From positions 509,766 through 573,765 of the forward strand of contig CALOFP010000004.1 of assembly GCA_942492635.1 (NCBI GenBank): a stretch of DNA of 64,000 nucleotides, written 5' to 3'. The DNA is from CALOFP01 sp942492635 (lineage in GTDB: Bacteria > UBP6 > UBA1177 > CALOFP01). Position numbers and translations under genes: made by a program. Under the pieces are notes generated by a model that saw only the letters and a list, made by a program, of their open reading frames with translations, made no database searches and was not told where the DNA came from. Below, piece by piece: positions 15,435 to 23,682 of the stretch. Each line of letters opens with the position of its first letter. Position 1 is the first letter of the stretch.

Positions 15435-15988
15435 TGAAATTAAGGATTACCGGAGGTTCCTGCAGGGGACAGCGAATCAATGTCCCCAGAACCTCTCTCA
15501 GGCCGACTGAAGAAAAAGTTCGGGCGTCTCTTTTCAACACTCTCTTTTCAATGATTTTCTTCGAAGATAAAAGGTTCCTTGATCTTTTTGCCGGATCGGG
15601 TGCCGTCGGGATTGAAGCAATGAGCAGGGGGTTTGGCGAGGTCTCTTTCGCAGACTGTAACCGAAAGGCTATATCAACAGTAAAGGAAAATATTTTATCT
15701 ATGGGAGAAAGGTTTGCTTCAGACTTTTATGTTCTTGACAGCTTTGCGGAATCTGCACTGAAGAAACTGAAGGGGCCCTACGATGTTATTTTCATTGACC
15801 CTCCATATGTTGAAATTGAGAAAATTCCCACTCTCGTAAGAAGTTTGATAGAAGAGAATCTTCTTTCTGATTGCGGTGTGATTGTGGTTGAAACGGGAGC
15901 TCTTTTTGAATATCAGATTGATGGAATGCGGAGGAAGGATAAGAAATATGGGAACACATTTCTCACCTTCTACCGAAGAGAGGACTGA
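15434..15988 (+). CDS. rsmD: 16S rRNA (guanine966-N2)-methyltransferase RsmD
   Basis: 184 residues. It starts MKLRITGGSCRGQRI and has RPTEEKVRASLFNTL, the SAM-binding LDLFAGSGAVGIEAMSRG and the catalytic DPPY (IDPPYVEI) motif. It methylates G966 of 16S rRNA. Start and stop overlap with the CheY gene before and coaD after by one base each, so the three are one operon. rsmD-coaD is a common pair. Confidence 0.94.
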   Translation: MKLRITGGSCRGQRINVPRTSLRPTEEKVRASLFNTLFSMIFFEDKRFLDLFAGSGAVGIEAMSRGFGEVSFADCNRKAISTVKENILSMGERFASDFYVLDSFAESALKKLKGPYDVIFIDPPYVEIEKIPTLVRSLIEENLLSDCGVIVVETGALFEYQIDGMRRKDKKYGNTFLTFYRRED

Positions 15989-16476
15989 TGGTTGCAGAAA
16001 AAAAGGCTATTTACCCAGGTAGCTTTGATCCCATGACTTATGGTCATGTAGATATCGCATTAAGAAGTTTGAAAATATTTGACGAGCTTATCATTGCTGT
16101 CGGAGGGAACTCAAAAAAGAGATCTCTTTTTGCTCAGCAGGAAAGGGTTGCCCAGATTCAGGAAATATTCAAGGATGCACCGGAAGTCAAGGTTGTTGCC
16201 TTTGATGGTCTTCTCGTGGATCTTGCCAGGGAACTAAAGGTTTTTACCGTTGTAAGGGGATTGAGAGCTATAAGTGATTTTGAGTTCGAGTTTCAGCTTT
16301 CTGCTATGAATCGCAAGCTGGAGCCCAGAATGGAGCTGTTTTTTATGATGACGGGCGAGAAACATTTTTATGTCTCTTCAAGTGTTGTGAAAGAGATCGC
16401 TTCAATGGGAGGTGATGTGTCTGAATTCGTTCCTGATATCATCAGAAATTCTATGAAAAGACGTTTTTCGGAATAG
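15988..16476 (+). CDS. coaD: Phosphopantetheine adenylyltransferase
   Basis: 162 residues. The nucleotidyltransferase signature AIYPGSFDPMTYGHVDI holds the [T/H]xGH-type motif (YGH), and VVRGLRAISDFEFEFQ and VSSSVVKEIA are family blocks. It transfers AMP from ATP to 4'-phosphopantetheine in coenzyme A synthesis. One-base overlap with rsmD. Confidence 0.96.
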   Translation: MVAEKKAIYPGSFDPMTYGHVDIALRSLKIFDELIIAVGGNSKKRSLFAQQERVAQIQEIFKDAPEVKVVAFDGLLVDLARELKVFTVVRGLRAISDFEFEFQLSAMNRKLEPRMELFFMMTGEKHFYVSSSVVKEIASMGGDVSEFVPDIIRNSMKRRFSE

Positions 16477-16485
16477 GAGATCGTT

Positions 16486-17346
16486 TTGGATATTCTACAA
16501 TCTCCTGCAAAGATCAATCTATATCTGAAGGTTCTGGGAAAGGATGTCGAAACGGGTTACCATGATATCGACAGCATCATGGTTCCTATTTCACTCTACG
16601 ATAGAATTCTTGTAGAAGCTTCATCGGACTTGGAAGTGACCACAGATGGGATCGATGAGGTAATTCCCACGGAAAAAAATATAGTTGCGAAAATATTCAG
16701 GGAGACCGAGAGATACGTCGGAAGAGAGCTCCCCTGTCTTCGTATAAAGATTGAGAAAATCATACCGGTAGGTGCCGGTATGGGAGGGGGGAGCAGTAAC
16801 GGAGCAACCGTTTTGCGCTATCTCAATCGAAAACTGAATCTGGGTTTAAAGATCGAAGAAATGGTGTTTATTGCGTCCCAAGTTGGAAGTGATATACCCT
16901 TTTTTCTATACGGTGGAGGGGGCCATGTTTCCGGTATGGGAGATATTGTTAAACCCCTTCAGCTCAAGCCTTTTCAGTGCTCTGTCCTGATTGTAAATCC
17001 GGGAATACATGTTGATACAGGTGATGCATATTCCTCTTTGGGTAAAAATAATTTGACAAAAGGGGTCAAAGCAAATATAAATATCGACCGAATAAATAGT
17101 ATCGGCTCTTTGAAAGAGTGGGTTGATATAATTGAGAATGATTTTGAGCTTCCTGTTTTCGGCATGTTTCCTGAAATAGGGGCGCTGAAAAGTGAAATCG
17201 AGAGTTTCGGAGCTGCAAAGTCGTTCATGACGGGCAGCGGCTCGACGGTTGTCGGGCTGTTTGAAGACAATGCTTCCCTTGAAAGGGCTTTGTTGGAACT
17301 GTCCGGTAGGTACGCTTTTGTGAGAAAAGTGAATTTGTTGATATAA
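16486..17346 (+). CDS. ispE: 4-diphosphocytidyl-2-C-methyl-D-erythritol kinase
   Basis: 286 residues of the GHMP kinase superfamily. SPAKINLYLKVLG opens the chain, the ATP loop PVGAGMGGGSSNGA lies at about 96-109, and FMTGSGSTVVGLF is the third motif. It phosphorylates CDP-ME in the MEP isoprenoid pathway. The start is TTG at 16486 with AGGAG six bases upstream. tRNA-Gln begins three bases after the stop, as in many bacteria where ispE precedes tRNA-Gln, prs, rplY and pth; here prs is missing. Confidence 0.95.
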   Translation: MDILQSPAKINLYLKVLGKDVETGYHDIDSIMVPISLYDRILVEASSDLEVTTDGIDEVIPTEKNIVAKIFRETERYVGRELPCLRIKIEKIIPVGAGMGGGSSNGATVLRYLNRKLNLGLKIEEMVFIASQVGSDIPFFLYGGGGHVSGMGDIVKPLQLKPFQCSVLIVNPGIHVDTGDAYSSLGKNNLTKGVKANINIDRINSIGSLKEWVDIIENDFELPVFGMFPEIGALKSEIESFGAAKSFMTGSGSTVVGLFEDNASLERALLELSGRYAFVRKVNLLI

Positions 17347-17349
17347 CAT

Positions 17350-17424
17350 TGGGGCGTCGTCAAGCGGTAAGACACCAGGTTTTGGTCCTGGCATTCGGGG
17401 GTTCGAATCCTCCCGCCCCAGCCA
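17350..17424 (+). tRNA. tRNA-Gln (anticodon TTG)
   Basis: The acceptor arms TGGGGCG (17350-17356) and CGCCCCA (17414-17420) pair fully. The anticodon stem CCAGG/CCTGG encloses the loop TTTTGGT with anticodon TTG. The T-arm contains GGTTCGAATCC. CCA is encoded at 17422-17424. It is embedded between ispE and rplY with no promoter of its own visible, so it is probably cut from the operon transcript. Confidence 0.97.
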
Positions 17425-17445
17425 TTATTATTTGGAGGCGGCAAG

Positions 17446-18027
17446 ATGGTTGAAAATAAGCTTGTTGTTGAGAAGAGAGTTCCGGGAAAGAAGACGGTAA
17501 AAGCTGTCAGAAATAGCGGATCAATTCCTGTTGAAATTTATGGAACATGCCTTGACGAGAATATTTCCGGTTCAGTTGAAAGAAGGGATCTCGTAAAGCT
17601 CTTTTCGACGGAGTTCGGAAAAAATATCGTTCTCGATCTTGATTGTGAAGGAAAATCTGTGAAAGCGGTTGCTCATAAGCTTCAGATTCATCCGGTTAAG
17701 AACTGCATTCAGCATATTGACTTTCTTGCAGTGAGAGAGGATGAGCAGGTTGTGGTTACAGTTCCTGTGAAGAGAGTCGGAAAGTCAAAGGGTGAGGTTA
17801 TCGGAGGAAAGGTTTTCCAGGTTATGAAGGAAATCAAGGTTTCCGCAAAACCGGCCGACATTCCAGCGAATATCGTTGTCGATGTGACCGAGGCCATGAT
17901 CGGAGACAGAATCAAGCTTTCCGAGCTCAGCTACCCGGAAGGTGTAAAGCCTGTTTTCAAACAGGATACTCCGGTTATCGTTATCAATAAGGGCCGTGGT
18001 ATGAAGACGGCAGACCTTCAGGGATAA
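17446..18027 (+). CDS. rplY: 50S ribosomal protein L25 (CTC type)
   Basis: 193 residues: an L25 N-terminal domain that binds 5S rRNA (PVEIYG, HKLQIHPVKNCIQHIDFLAV) and the C-terminal TL5/CTC beta domain (VTVPVKRVGKSKGEVIGGK to KPVFKQDTPVIVINK). Length fits the two-domain form. The acidic tail common in other species is short here. GGAGG lies upstream, in the 21-base gap after tRNA-Gln. Confidence 0.93.
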   Translation: MVENKLVVEKRVPGKKTVKAVRNSGSIPVEIYGTCLDENISGSVERRDLVKLFSTEFGKNIVLDLDCEGKSVKAVAHKLQIHPVKNCIQHIDFLAVREDEQVVVTVPVKRVGKSKGEVIGGKVFQVMKEIKVSAKPADIPANIVVDVTEAMIGDRIKLSELSYPEGVKPVFKQDTPVIVINKGRGMKTADLQG

Positions 18028-18063
18028 TCCGAGTAGTAGACCTGTTCTGCTCTTTGATTTCCA

Positions 18064-18639
18064 ATGTCGCCGTACCTGTTTGTTGGATTAGGTAATCCCG
18101 GCTTCAGATACTGTTCAACAAGACATAATATCGGTTTTAGGTCTATCGATTGTCTTGCCGGTTCTTACACAACAAGTGGGTTGAAATATTGTCACTCCCT
18201 GCTCGGAGAGGTTTCTAAGGAAACCATTTCCGGGAGGGAGTGTTTTTTTATTAAGCCCGACACCTACATGCATCATGTTGGTAAGAGTGTAAAGCTGGCG
18301 AAAGAGTATCTCGCTGTTCCATCCGAATCCGTGTTTCTTATCTTTGACGATATTGATTTGCCTTTTGGTCGATTGAAGCTTCTCTTCGGTGAAGGCGGAT
18401 ACGAACATGAGGGTGTTTCTTCTGTGGTTCAAGAGTTGGAATCTGAAAAATTTTACAGGATCTGTGTTGGAGTCGGGAAACCTCTTCATGGTTCGGTTGT
18501 GAATTACCTGTTGGAAAAATTTCTTGACGAAGAACAGTCTTTTATCCAAAATGAATTCGGTTTTACTTTGGAAAATCTTTTTAAAACAATAATTGAAAAA
18601 GGTCCGAATGAAGCCATGAATAATTTTAATTTGAGGTAG
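18064..18639 (+). CDS. pth: Peptidyl-tRNA hydrolase with substituted conserved residues
   Basis: 191 residues. It recycles peptidyl-tRNA released from stalled ribosomes. The opening GLGNPG (Asn11) and catalytic His21 (TRHNIG) are intact, and DDIDLPFGRLKL has the aspartate. Two other family residues are changed: in PxTYMN the Asn is His70 (PDTYMHHVG), and in GGHNG the Asn is Glu116 (EHEG). These correspond to Asn68 and Asn114 of the E. coli enzyme. Position after rplY is the normal one, so it is orthologous, but activity may be altered. Confidence 0.87.
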   Translation: MSPYLFVGLGNPGFRYCSTRHNIGFRSIDCLAGSYTTSGLKYCHSLLGEVSKETISGRECFFIKPDTYMHHVGKSVKLAKEYLAVPSESVFLIFDDIDLPFGRLKLLFGEGGYEHEGVSSVVQELESEKFYRICVGVGKPLHGSVVNYLLEKFLDEEQSFIQNEFGFTLENLFKTIIEKGPNEAMNNFNLR

Positions 18640-18644
18640 GTGAA

Positions 18645-20720
18645 ATGACAAACTATTTACTCCTGGCAGTTCCGTTTGCCGCTGTTGCAGCCCTCGTTGT
18701 CGCTGCTTTTAAATTTCTCTGGATTGGAAAACAGAGCGAAGGAAACGAAACCATGGTTCGGATTAGTTTGAATATCCGTGAAGGAGCGATGGCGTTTTTA
18801 AAAAGAGAGTACACTATACTCGTTTTCTTTGTTATTGGAGTTGCGATACTTCTTGCAGTTGTAAACCATGATTCGGTTTTGAGCTCTCCCGTGGTCTCTA
18901 TTTCCTTTGTCCTCGGAGCTTTTCTGAGCGGTCTTGCCGGATACGTGGGGATGAAAACAGCTACGATTTCAAACGTTCGTACTACAAATGCGGCTATTAA
19001 GGGGCTTAACTCTGCTATGAAAGTCGCCTTTTACGGAGGATCCGTAATGGGATTATCCGTTGTTGGATTCGGACTTCTCGGAATTTCGGTTCTTTTCATT
19101 ACCTACCTCTATCTCTTTAACAATGGAATGGCAATTGACCTCGAATCCAATGTGATAGCAAGGATTCTCAATATTCTCACTGGATTCAGTTTGGGAGCAA
19201 GTTCCATAGCCCTTTTCGCCCGTGTGGGCGGTGGAATTTATACAAAGGCTGCTGATGTCGGTGCGGATCTCGTTGGAAAAGTTGAAGCAGGCATTCCGGA
19301 AGACGATCCCAGAAATCCTGCAGTGATTGCGGATAACGTCGGTGACAACGTTGGTGACGTCGCAGGCATGGGTGCAGATCTTTTTGAATCATATATAGGA
19401 GCTCTTGTAAGTTCCATGATTCTTGGTATTGCATGGGCAAAGGAGAGTTCTTCAGCTACGCCGATTTTTCTTCCTCTTCTTCTTGCTGGATTCGGTATCC
19501 TGGCATCGATTATCGGTACTTTTTTCGTAAAGGTCAAAGAGGGGGGCAACCCGCAGCACGCACTTCACAGAGGAACAACTGTTTCAACGATAATCATGAT
19601 TGTAGGTGCATGGTTTATAATTGATATGCTTAATGTTCACTCTTCGACATTCTCGTCATTAGGTCTCTTTGTTTCTGTTCTTTTCGGAATTGTAACAGGG
19701 ACGGCAATCGGTCTGATAACAGAGTACTATACGGGAACAGGAAAGCCTCCGGTAACATCTATCGCAAAGGAATCCGAAACGGGAACAGCAACAAACATAA
19801 TCGCAGGCCTCGGGGTAGGCATGAAGTCAACCTTCTTGCCCATAGTTATCATAGCATTCGCTATTGTTATGGCTTCAAATTTCGCTGGCCTTTACGGTAT
19901 TGCCATGGCAGCTGTCGGAATGCTTTCCACAATTGGAATTCAGCTTGCAATTGACGCCTATGGACCTATCGCCGATAACGCCGGTGGAATTGCAGAAATG
20001 GCCGGTCTTGACAAGGATGTTCGGAAGAGGACAGATAAATTGGATGCCGTTGGAAACACAACGGCAGCGATAGGGAAAGGATTTGCAATAGGTTCCGCCG
20101 CTCTTACTGCGCTTGCACTTTTCAGTGCCTACAGAGAAACGGTTAATCCGGAACACCTCAAAGAGGGTATTCAGATTACCGATCCGATAGTTCTTGCAGG
20201 AATCCTTATCGGTGCGGCACTTCCATATCTATTCTCCTCAATGGCCATGAAAGCTGTCGGAGAGGCGGCTGGAGCAATGATCACCGAGGTTCGTCGTCAG
20301 TTCAGGGAGATCAAGGGACTTCTTGAGGGAAAGGAAGGTGTTGAAGCTGATTTCAGAAGATGTGTTGACATCAGTACTGCAGCAGCACTCAAGAAGATGA
20401 TTGCACCTGGAGTTCTTGCTCTCGTTGCCCCAATCGCTGTAGGATTCTACGATGCTAAAATGCTTGCAGGTCTTCTTGTCGGAGTAACAACCTCCGGGAT
20501 TGCTCTTGCAATATTCATGTCCAATGCAGGCGGAGCCTGGGACAACGCCAAAAAGCAGATTGAAGAGGGAAATCACGGAGGAAAGGGAAGCGAAGCTCAT
20601 AAGGCGGCAGTTGTCGGTGACACGGTAGGCGATCCCTTCAAAGATACAGCCGGACCAAGTCTCAATATCCTTGTCAAGCTGATTTCCGTCATTGCTCTTG
20701 TGATCGCACCGTTCATATGA
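18645..20720 (+). CDS. hppA: K+-dependent membrane ion-pumping pyrophosphatase
   Basis: 691 residues with about 16 membrane helices. The pyrophosphate site is clear: GGGIYTKAADVGADLVGKVE, then DDPRNPAVIADNVGDNVGD, and near the C-terminus DTVGDPFKDTAGPS. The GNTTAA motif has Ala where K+-independent enzymes carry Lys, so it should need potassium. It couples pyrophosphate hydrolysis to H+ or Na+ export; the choice of ion cannot be read safely. Six bases after pth, and followed by an intrinsic terminator. Confidence 0.94.
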   Translation: MTNYLLLAVPFAAVAALVVAAFKFLWIGKQSEGNETMVRISLNIREGAMAFLKREYTILVFFVIGVAILLAVVNHDSVLSSPVVSISFVLGAFLSGLAGYVGMKTATISNVRTTNAAIKGLNSAMKVAFYGGSVMGLSVVGFGLLGISVLFITYLYLFNNGMAIDLESNVIARILNILTGFSLGASSIALFARVGGGIYTKAADVGADLVGKVEAGIPEDDPRNPAVIADNVGDNVGDVAGMGADLFESYIGALVSSMILGIAWAKESSSATPIFLPLLLAGFGILASIIGTFFVKVKEGGNPQHALHRGTTVSTIIMIVGAWFIIDMLNVHSSTFSSLGLFVSVLFGIVTGTAIGLITEYYTGTGKPPVTSIAKESETGTATNIIAGLGVGMKSTFLPIVIIAFAIVMASNFAGLYGIAMAAVGMLSTIGIQLAIDAYGPIADNAGGIAEMAGLDKDVRKRTDKLDAVGNTTAAIGKGFAIGSAALTALALFSAYRETVNPEHLKEGIQITDPIVLAGILIGAALPYLFSSMAMKAVGEAAGAMITEVRRQFREIKGLLEGKEGVEADFRRCVDISTAAALKKMIAPGVLALVAPIAVGFYDAKMLAGLLVGVTTSGIALAIFMSNAGGAWDNAKKQIEEGNHGGKGSEAHKAAVVGDTVGDPFKDTAGPSLNILVKLISVIALVIAPFI

Positions 20721-20796
20721 TCCCGTCGAAAATTCGAGATATTGTTATTTGGCATCTCCTGTTCTGAGGATCCTGTTCTCAAAGTAATATGTTTTT

Positions 20797-20826
20797 AAAA
20801 CCCCGCGGTTTGTCCGCGGGGTTTTT
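20797..20826 (+). terminator. Rho-independent terminator after hppA
   Basis: AAAACCCCGCGG and CCGCGGGGTTTTT form a 12-bp stem around the loop TTTGT, ending in T residues. The A-rich left arm also allows termination of minus-strand transcripts. It ends the long rightward operon. Confidence 0.9.
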
Positions 20827-20856
20827 GATTTCATTTCAACTTTCTGGTTTCTGATA

Positions 20857-20884
20857 TTGCTTTTCAAAGAAATCATGTTATAAT
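20857..20884 (+). promoter_or_regulatory. Promoter of the rpsF-rpsR-rplI-dnaB operon
   Basis: TTGCTT (20857-20862), a 16-bp spacer and a consensus TATAAT (20879-20884) lie about 80 bp before the rpsF start, leaving a leader of roughly 70 bases. S6:S18 autoregulation through a leader hairpin is known in other bacteria; I could not confirm such a structure here. Confidence 0.6.
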
Positions 20885-20963
20885 TACGCCGCTTTTATGA
20901 ACGTTGGAGTTAGCTCCTTGTTCAATATGAAGTTATTGGACTTTATATCCGAAAGGAGGAATT

Positions 20964-21449
20964 ATGAGACAGAGACATTACGAGACCACCGTTATTCTCA
21001 AGCCTGAAGGTGGTAACGATTTCATCAAGCAGTTTGCCGAAAAGGTTAACTCAATTGTTGAAGGTATGGGTGGAAAAATAGTAGATTTTCACTCATGGGG
21101 AGAAAAGAAACTCGCCTACGAAATCAAGAAGAACATGAAGGGTCACTACCTTCATTTCAATCACGTATCAGACGGTTCCGTTATTTTCGAACTTGAACGC
21201 AACTTCAACATTATGGAGTACGTTCTCAAGTACATGACTGTTCGTCCTAACGAAAACAAGAATCTTCAGGAGCTTCTTGACAATGCAAAAGGCATAACGA
21301 CACTTTTTGCAAAATCTGCAGAAGCGCCGAGAAGAGAAGAGAAAAAGGTTGAGAGGAAAGAAGTTGTTGACAGCAAAAAGTACAACGAAAAGCTTCAGGA
21401 CACTCTCTCCAAGTCAAAGGAAGAAGAGGAAGAGAACGTAGAGTTATAA
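20964..21449 (+). CDS. rpsF: 30S ribosomal protein S6
   Basis: 161 residues. The core (RQRHYETTVILKPEGG, SWGEKKLAYEIKKNMKGHY, FELERNFNIMEYVLKYMTVR) is S6. The C-terminal 60 residues form a charged Lys/Glu-rich tail (EEKKVERKEVVDSKK) longer than in E. coli. It pairs with S18 on the small subunit. AGGAGG precedes the ATG. Unlike many genomes, ssb is not between rpsF and rpsR. Confidence 0.96.
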   Translation: MRQRHYETTVILKPEGGNDFIKQFAEKVNSIVEGMGGKIVDFHSWGEKKLAYEIKKNMKGHYLHFNHVSDGSVIFELERNFNIMEYVLKYMTVRPNENKNLQELLDNAKGITTLFAKSAEAPRREEKKVERKEVVDSKKYNEKLQDTLSKSKEEEEENVEL

Positions 21450-21459
21450 GGAGGGTGCG

Positions 21460-21684
21460 ATGGTATTTTACAGAAGAAGAAAGGTTTGCCGTTTCTGTCA
21501 GAACGATGATATGGTAATCGATTACAAGAATTCTGAAGTTCTTGCAAACTACGTGACTGAAAGAGGAAAGATCATTCCCAGAAGGATCAGCGGAGTATGT
21601 GCAAAGCATCAGAGAGAGCTTGCTAGAGAAATCAAGAAGGCAAGAACAATTGCTTTCCTCCCCTACACCGTGACCGGCAGATAA
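21460..21684 (+). CDS. rpsR: 30S ribosomal protein S18
   Basis: 74 residues, normal size. It has the N-terminal RRRKVCRFC, IDYKNSEVLANYVTERGKIIPRR and the C-terminal KARTIAFLPYT blocks. Cys10, Cys13 and Cys47, with His49, are present in a CxxC...CxxH pattern typical of zinc-binding S18 versions. Ten bases after rpsF with AAGGAGG. Confidence 0.96.
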   Translation: MVFYRRRKVCRFCQNDDMVIDYKNSEVLANYVTERGKIIPRRISGVCAKHQRELAREIKKARTIAFLPYTVTGR

Positions 21685-21694
21685 GGAGGATATC

Positions 21695-22174
21695 ATGAAA
21701 GTTATTCTTACAAAAGATATTGCAAAGCTTGGAAACGCAGGCGACACGATAAAGGTTAAGGATGGATACGCAAGAAACTATCTCATACCTAAGAATTTTG
21801 CCATCCTTGCAAACGAAAAGAATGTAAAGGAAATCGAATTCAACAAGAGAATGATCGAGAAGAAGATCCAGGGCGAATACGCATGTGCCAACGAGCTCGT
21901 TAAGAAGCTTGCTGACATCAAGGTCCGCATCTCCAAGAAAGTCGGAGAGGAAGGAAAGCTTTTCGGATCGGTTACAACTCGTGAAATCGGTGATGCAATC
22001 AAGGCTGAGGGTCTCGAGATTGATTCCCGCAACATCATCATCGACAATCCTATCAGGAAGAGCGGTGTTTACGACATCGATGTTAAGATCTTCAGAGAGG
22101 TTCGTGGAGTTGTCAAGCTCTGGGTTGTTGCAGAAGGCGAAGAGAATGCGGAAGTTGAGGCTGTAGAAGAGTAG
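21695..22174 (+). CDS. rplI: 50S ribosomal protein L9
   Basis: 159 residues. The N-terminal L9 signature GNAGDTIKVKDGYARNYLIPKNF is followed by a long connecting helix, and the C-terminal domain (GKLFGSVTTREIGDAI to EVRGVVKLWVV) binds 23S rRNA. GGAGG lies before the ATG. It sits between rpsR and dnaB, the usual order. Confidence 0.96.
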   Translation: MKVILTKDIAKLGNAGDTIKVKDGYARNYLIPKNFAILANEKNVKEIEFNKRMIEKKIQGEYACANELVKKLADIKVRISKKVGEEGKLFGSVTTREIGDAIKAEGLEIDSRNIIIDNPIRKSGVYDIDVKIFREVRGVVKLWVVAEGEENAEVEAVEE

Positions 22175-22177
22175 TCG

Positions 22178-23530
22178 ATGAAGCAACTTCTCACACCGCC
22201 TAACAATATCAATGCGGAGGCATCCCTTCTGGGATGCCTTTTGCTTAATGGGGACCTTTACGATCTCGTAGAGCAGGTGGGACTCACCCCCGACGACTTC
22301 TATGAGCTCCGGCATCAGATTATTTTTCGTGCCGTAATCGATCTCCGCACGGTCGGAAAGACTCCTGATGTAATCACCGTATCCGACCACATTTCCGATC
22401 CTGATGATTCAGCTAAAGTCGGAGGACTTCCCTTCCTTGCAGAGCTCACGGATTCCGCCCCGGTAACGTCCGAGCGGGCTCTTGTAGAGTATGCAGAAAT
22501 AATAAAGGAGAAGTCGCTCTATAGGAAACTTATCAAAACCTGCGACACTACAAGCGAGCGTTCCTACCGGCAGGATGAATCGTTCGACGAAATTGTCGAT
22601 ACCGCCACTTCAGAACTCATCACACTTCAGAATGCACGCCAGGTATCTTCAATTGTCCCGATCAAGGATCTTGTTGATAAGGAGCTTTCCGAACTTAAGG
22701 AAAGACTTGAAAGTGATCAGTCCATCATCGGTATCTCTTCCGGGTATCCGCTTCTTGACGAGATGACTGCCGGATTTAAGCCTGGAGACATGATTGTTCT
22801 CGCAGGTCGTCCCGGTATGGGTAAAACCAGTTTCGCCCTTAACATGGCCCTTGAGATCGCCAAAACGGGCAACACCGTCGCATTCTTCTCCCTCGAGATG
22901 CCTTCGTCGCAGCTGCTTAACAGGATCATTGCGACGGAATGCTGCATAAACTCCAAAAACTTCCTCACCGGAAGGATGGAGAAGGACGAGCTTAACAGGC
23001 TTTGGCACAATATCGATGACATCAGTAAACTCCCCATATTCATAGACGACACATCCAGCTGCAGTATCTCCGATGTCAGGTCGAAAGCCAAGAAGATTAA
23101 GAAGGATTCCGGTAGACTGGATGCAATCTTCATCGACTATCTCCAGCTTATGCAGTCAACAGTCTTTAAAGATGACCGTGTTCGTCAGGTTGAGCACATT
23201 TCAAGAAACATAAAGCTTTTTGCAAAGGATATGGGAATACCCATAGTCGCACTTGCTCAGCTCAGCCGTAACGTTGAAAGCAGAACAAGTAAGATTCCCA
23301 TGCTTTCCGACCTCAGGGACTCGGGAGCCATCGAGCAGGATGCCGACCTTGTAATGTTCATCCATCGTGAGGACATGTACAACAAGGATACGGATAAGAA
23401 GGGAACAGCAGAAATTCACGTCCAGAAAAACCGTCATGGATCGACAGGTGCAGTTCCGATGCTTTTCGAGGCAAGATATACGAAATTCAGGCCGCTTGAT
23501 CCGATGGCGAGCGACAACTACGAGATCTGA
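22178..23530 (+). CDS. dnaB: Replicative DNA helicase DnaB
   Basis: 450 residues. The N-terminal helical domain (NINAEASLLGCLL) and RecA-like ATPase core are complete. Walker A is GRPGMGKTSFALN, Walker B lies in IFIDYLQLM, and the family blocks ALAQLSRNVESR and SGAIEQDADLVMFIHRED are present. No intein interrupts it. It unwinds DNA at the replication fork. The start is three bases after rplI with a weak purine-rich site in the rplI end. Confidence 0.97.
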   Translation: MKQLLTPPNNINAEASLLGCLLLNGDLYDLVEQVGLTPDDFYELRHQIIFRAVIDLRTVGKTPDVITVSDHISDPDDSAKVGGLPFLAELTDSAPVTSERALVEYAEIIKEKSLYRKLIKTCDTTSERSYRQDESFDEIVDTATSELITLQNARQVSSIVPIKDLVDKELSELKERLESDQSIIGISSGYPLLDEMTAGFKPGDMIVLAGRPGMGKTSFALNMALEIAKTGNTVAFFSLEMPSSQLLNRIIATECCINSKNFLTGRMEKDELNRLWHNIDDISKLPIFIDDTSSCSISDVRSKAKKIKKDSGRLDAIFIDYLQLMQSTVFKDDRVRQVEHISRNIKLFAKDMGIPIVALAQLSRNVESRTSKIPMLSDLRDSGAIEQDADLVMFIHREDMYNKDTDKKGTAEIHVQKNRHGSTGAVPMLFEARYTKFRPLDPMASDNYEI

Positions 23531-23632
23531 TCTTAACCACACAGATCCCCAGTCAGCAAAATACTATTCATTCTCGTTTGTTTCTCTTCTGTGTTGAAAA
23601 CTATGTGGAAAGTTTAATTTGATCTGTTAATT

Positions 23633-23657
23633 CGGAACGTTTCGTTCGGAGTTTTTT
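23633..23657 (+). terminator. Probable terminator after dnaB
   Basis: GAACG/CGTTC (23635-23639 and 23643-23647) with loop TTT, extended by two more pairs past a G-G mismatch, is followed within five bases by TTTTTT (23652-23657). The stem is short, so this is a moderate call between the convergent dnaB and PilY1-like genes. Confidence 0.4.
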
Positions 23658-23682
23658 CTTATCACTTTTCAGGAAGAAACCA

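Noticed and set aside
16974..17444. Minus-strand ORF of 156 residues across ispE and the tRNA
   Set aside because: It is the antisense of ispE and reads through the complement of tRNA-Gln, a common false protein.
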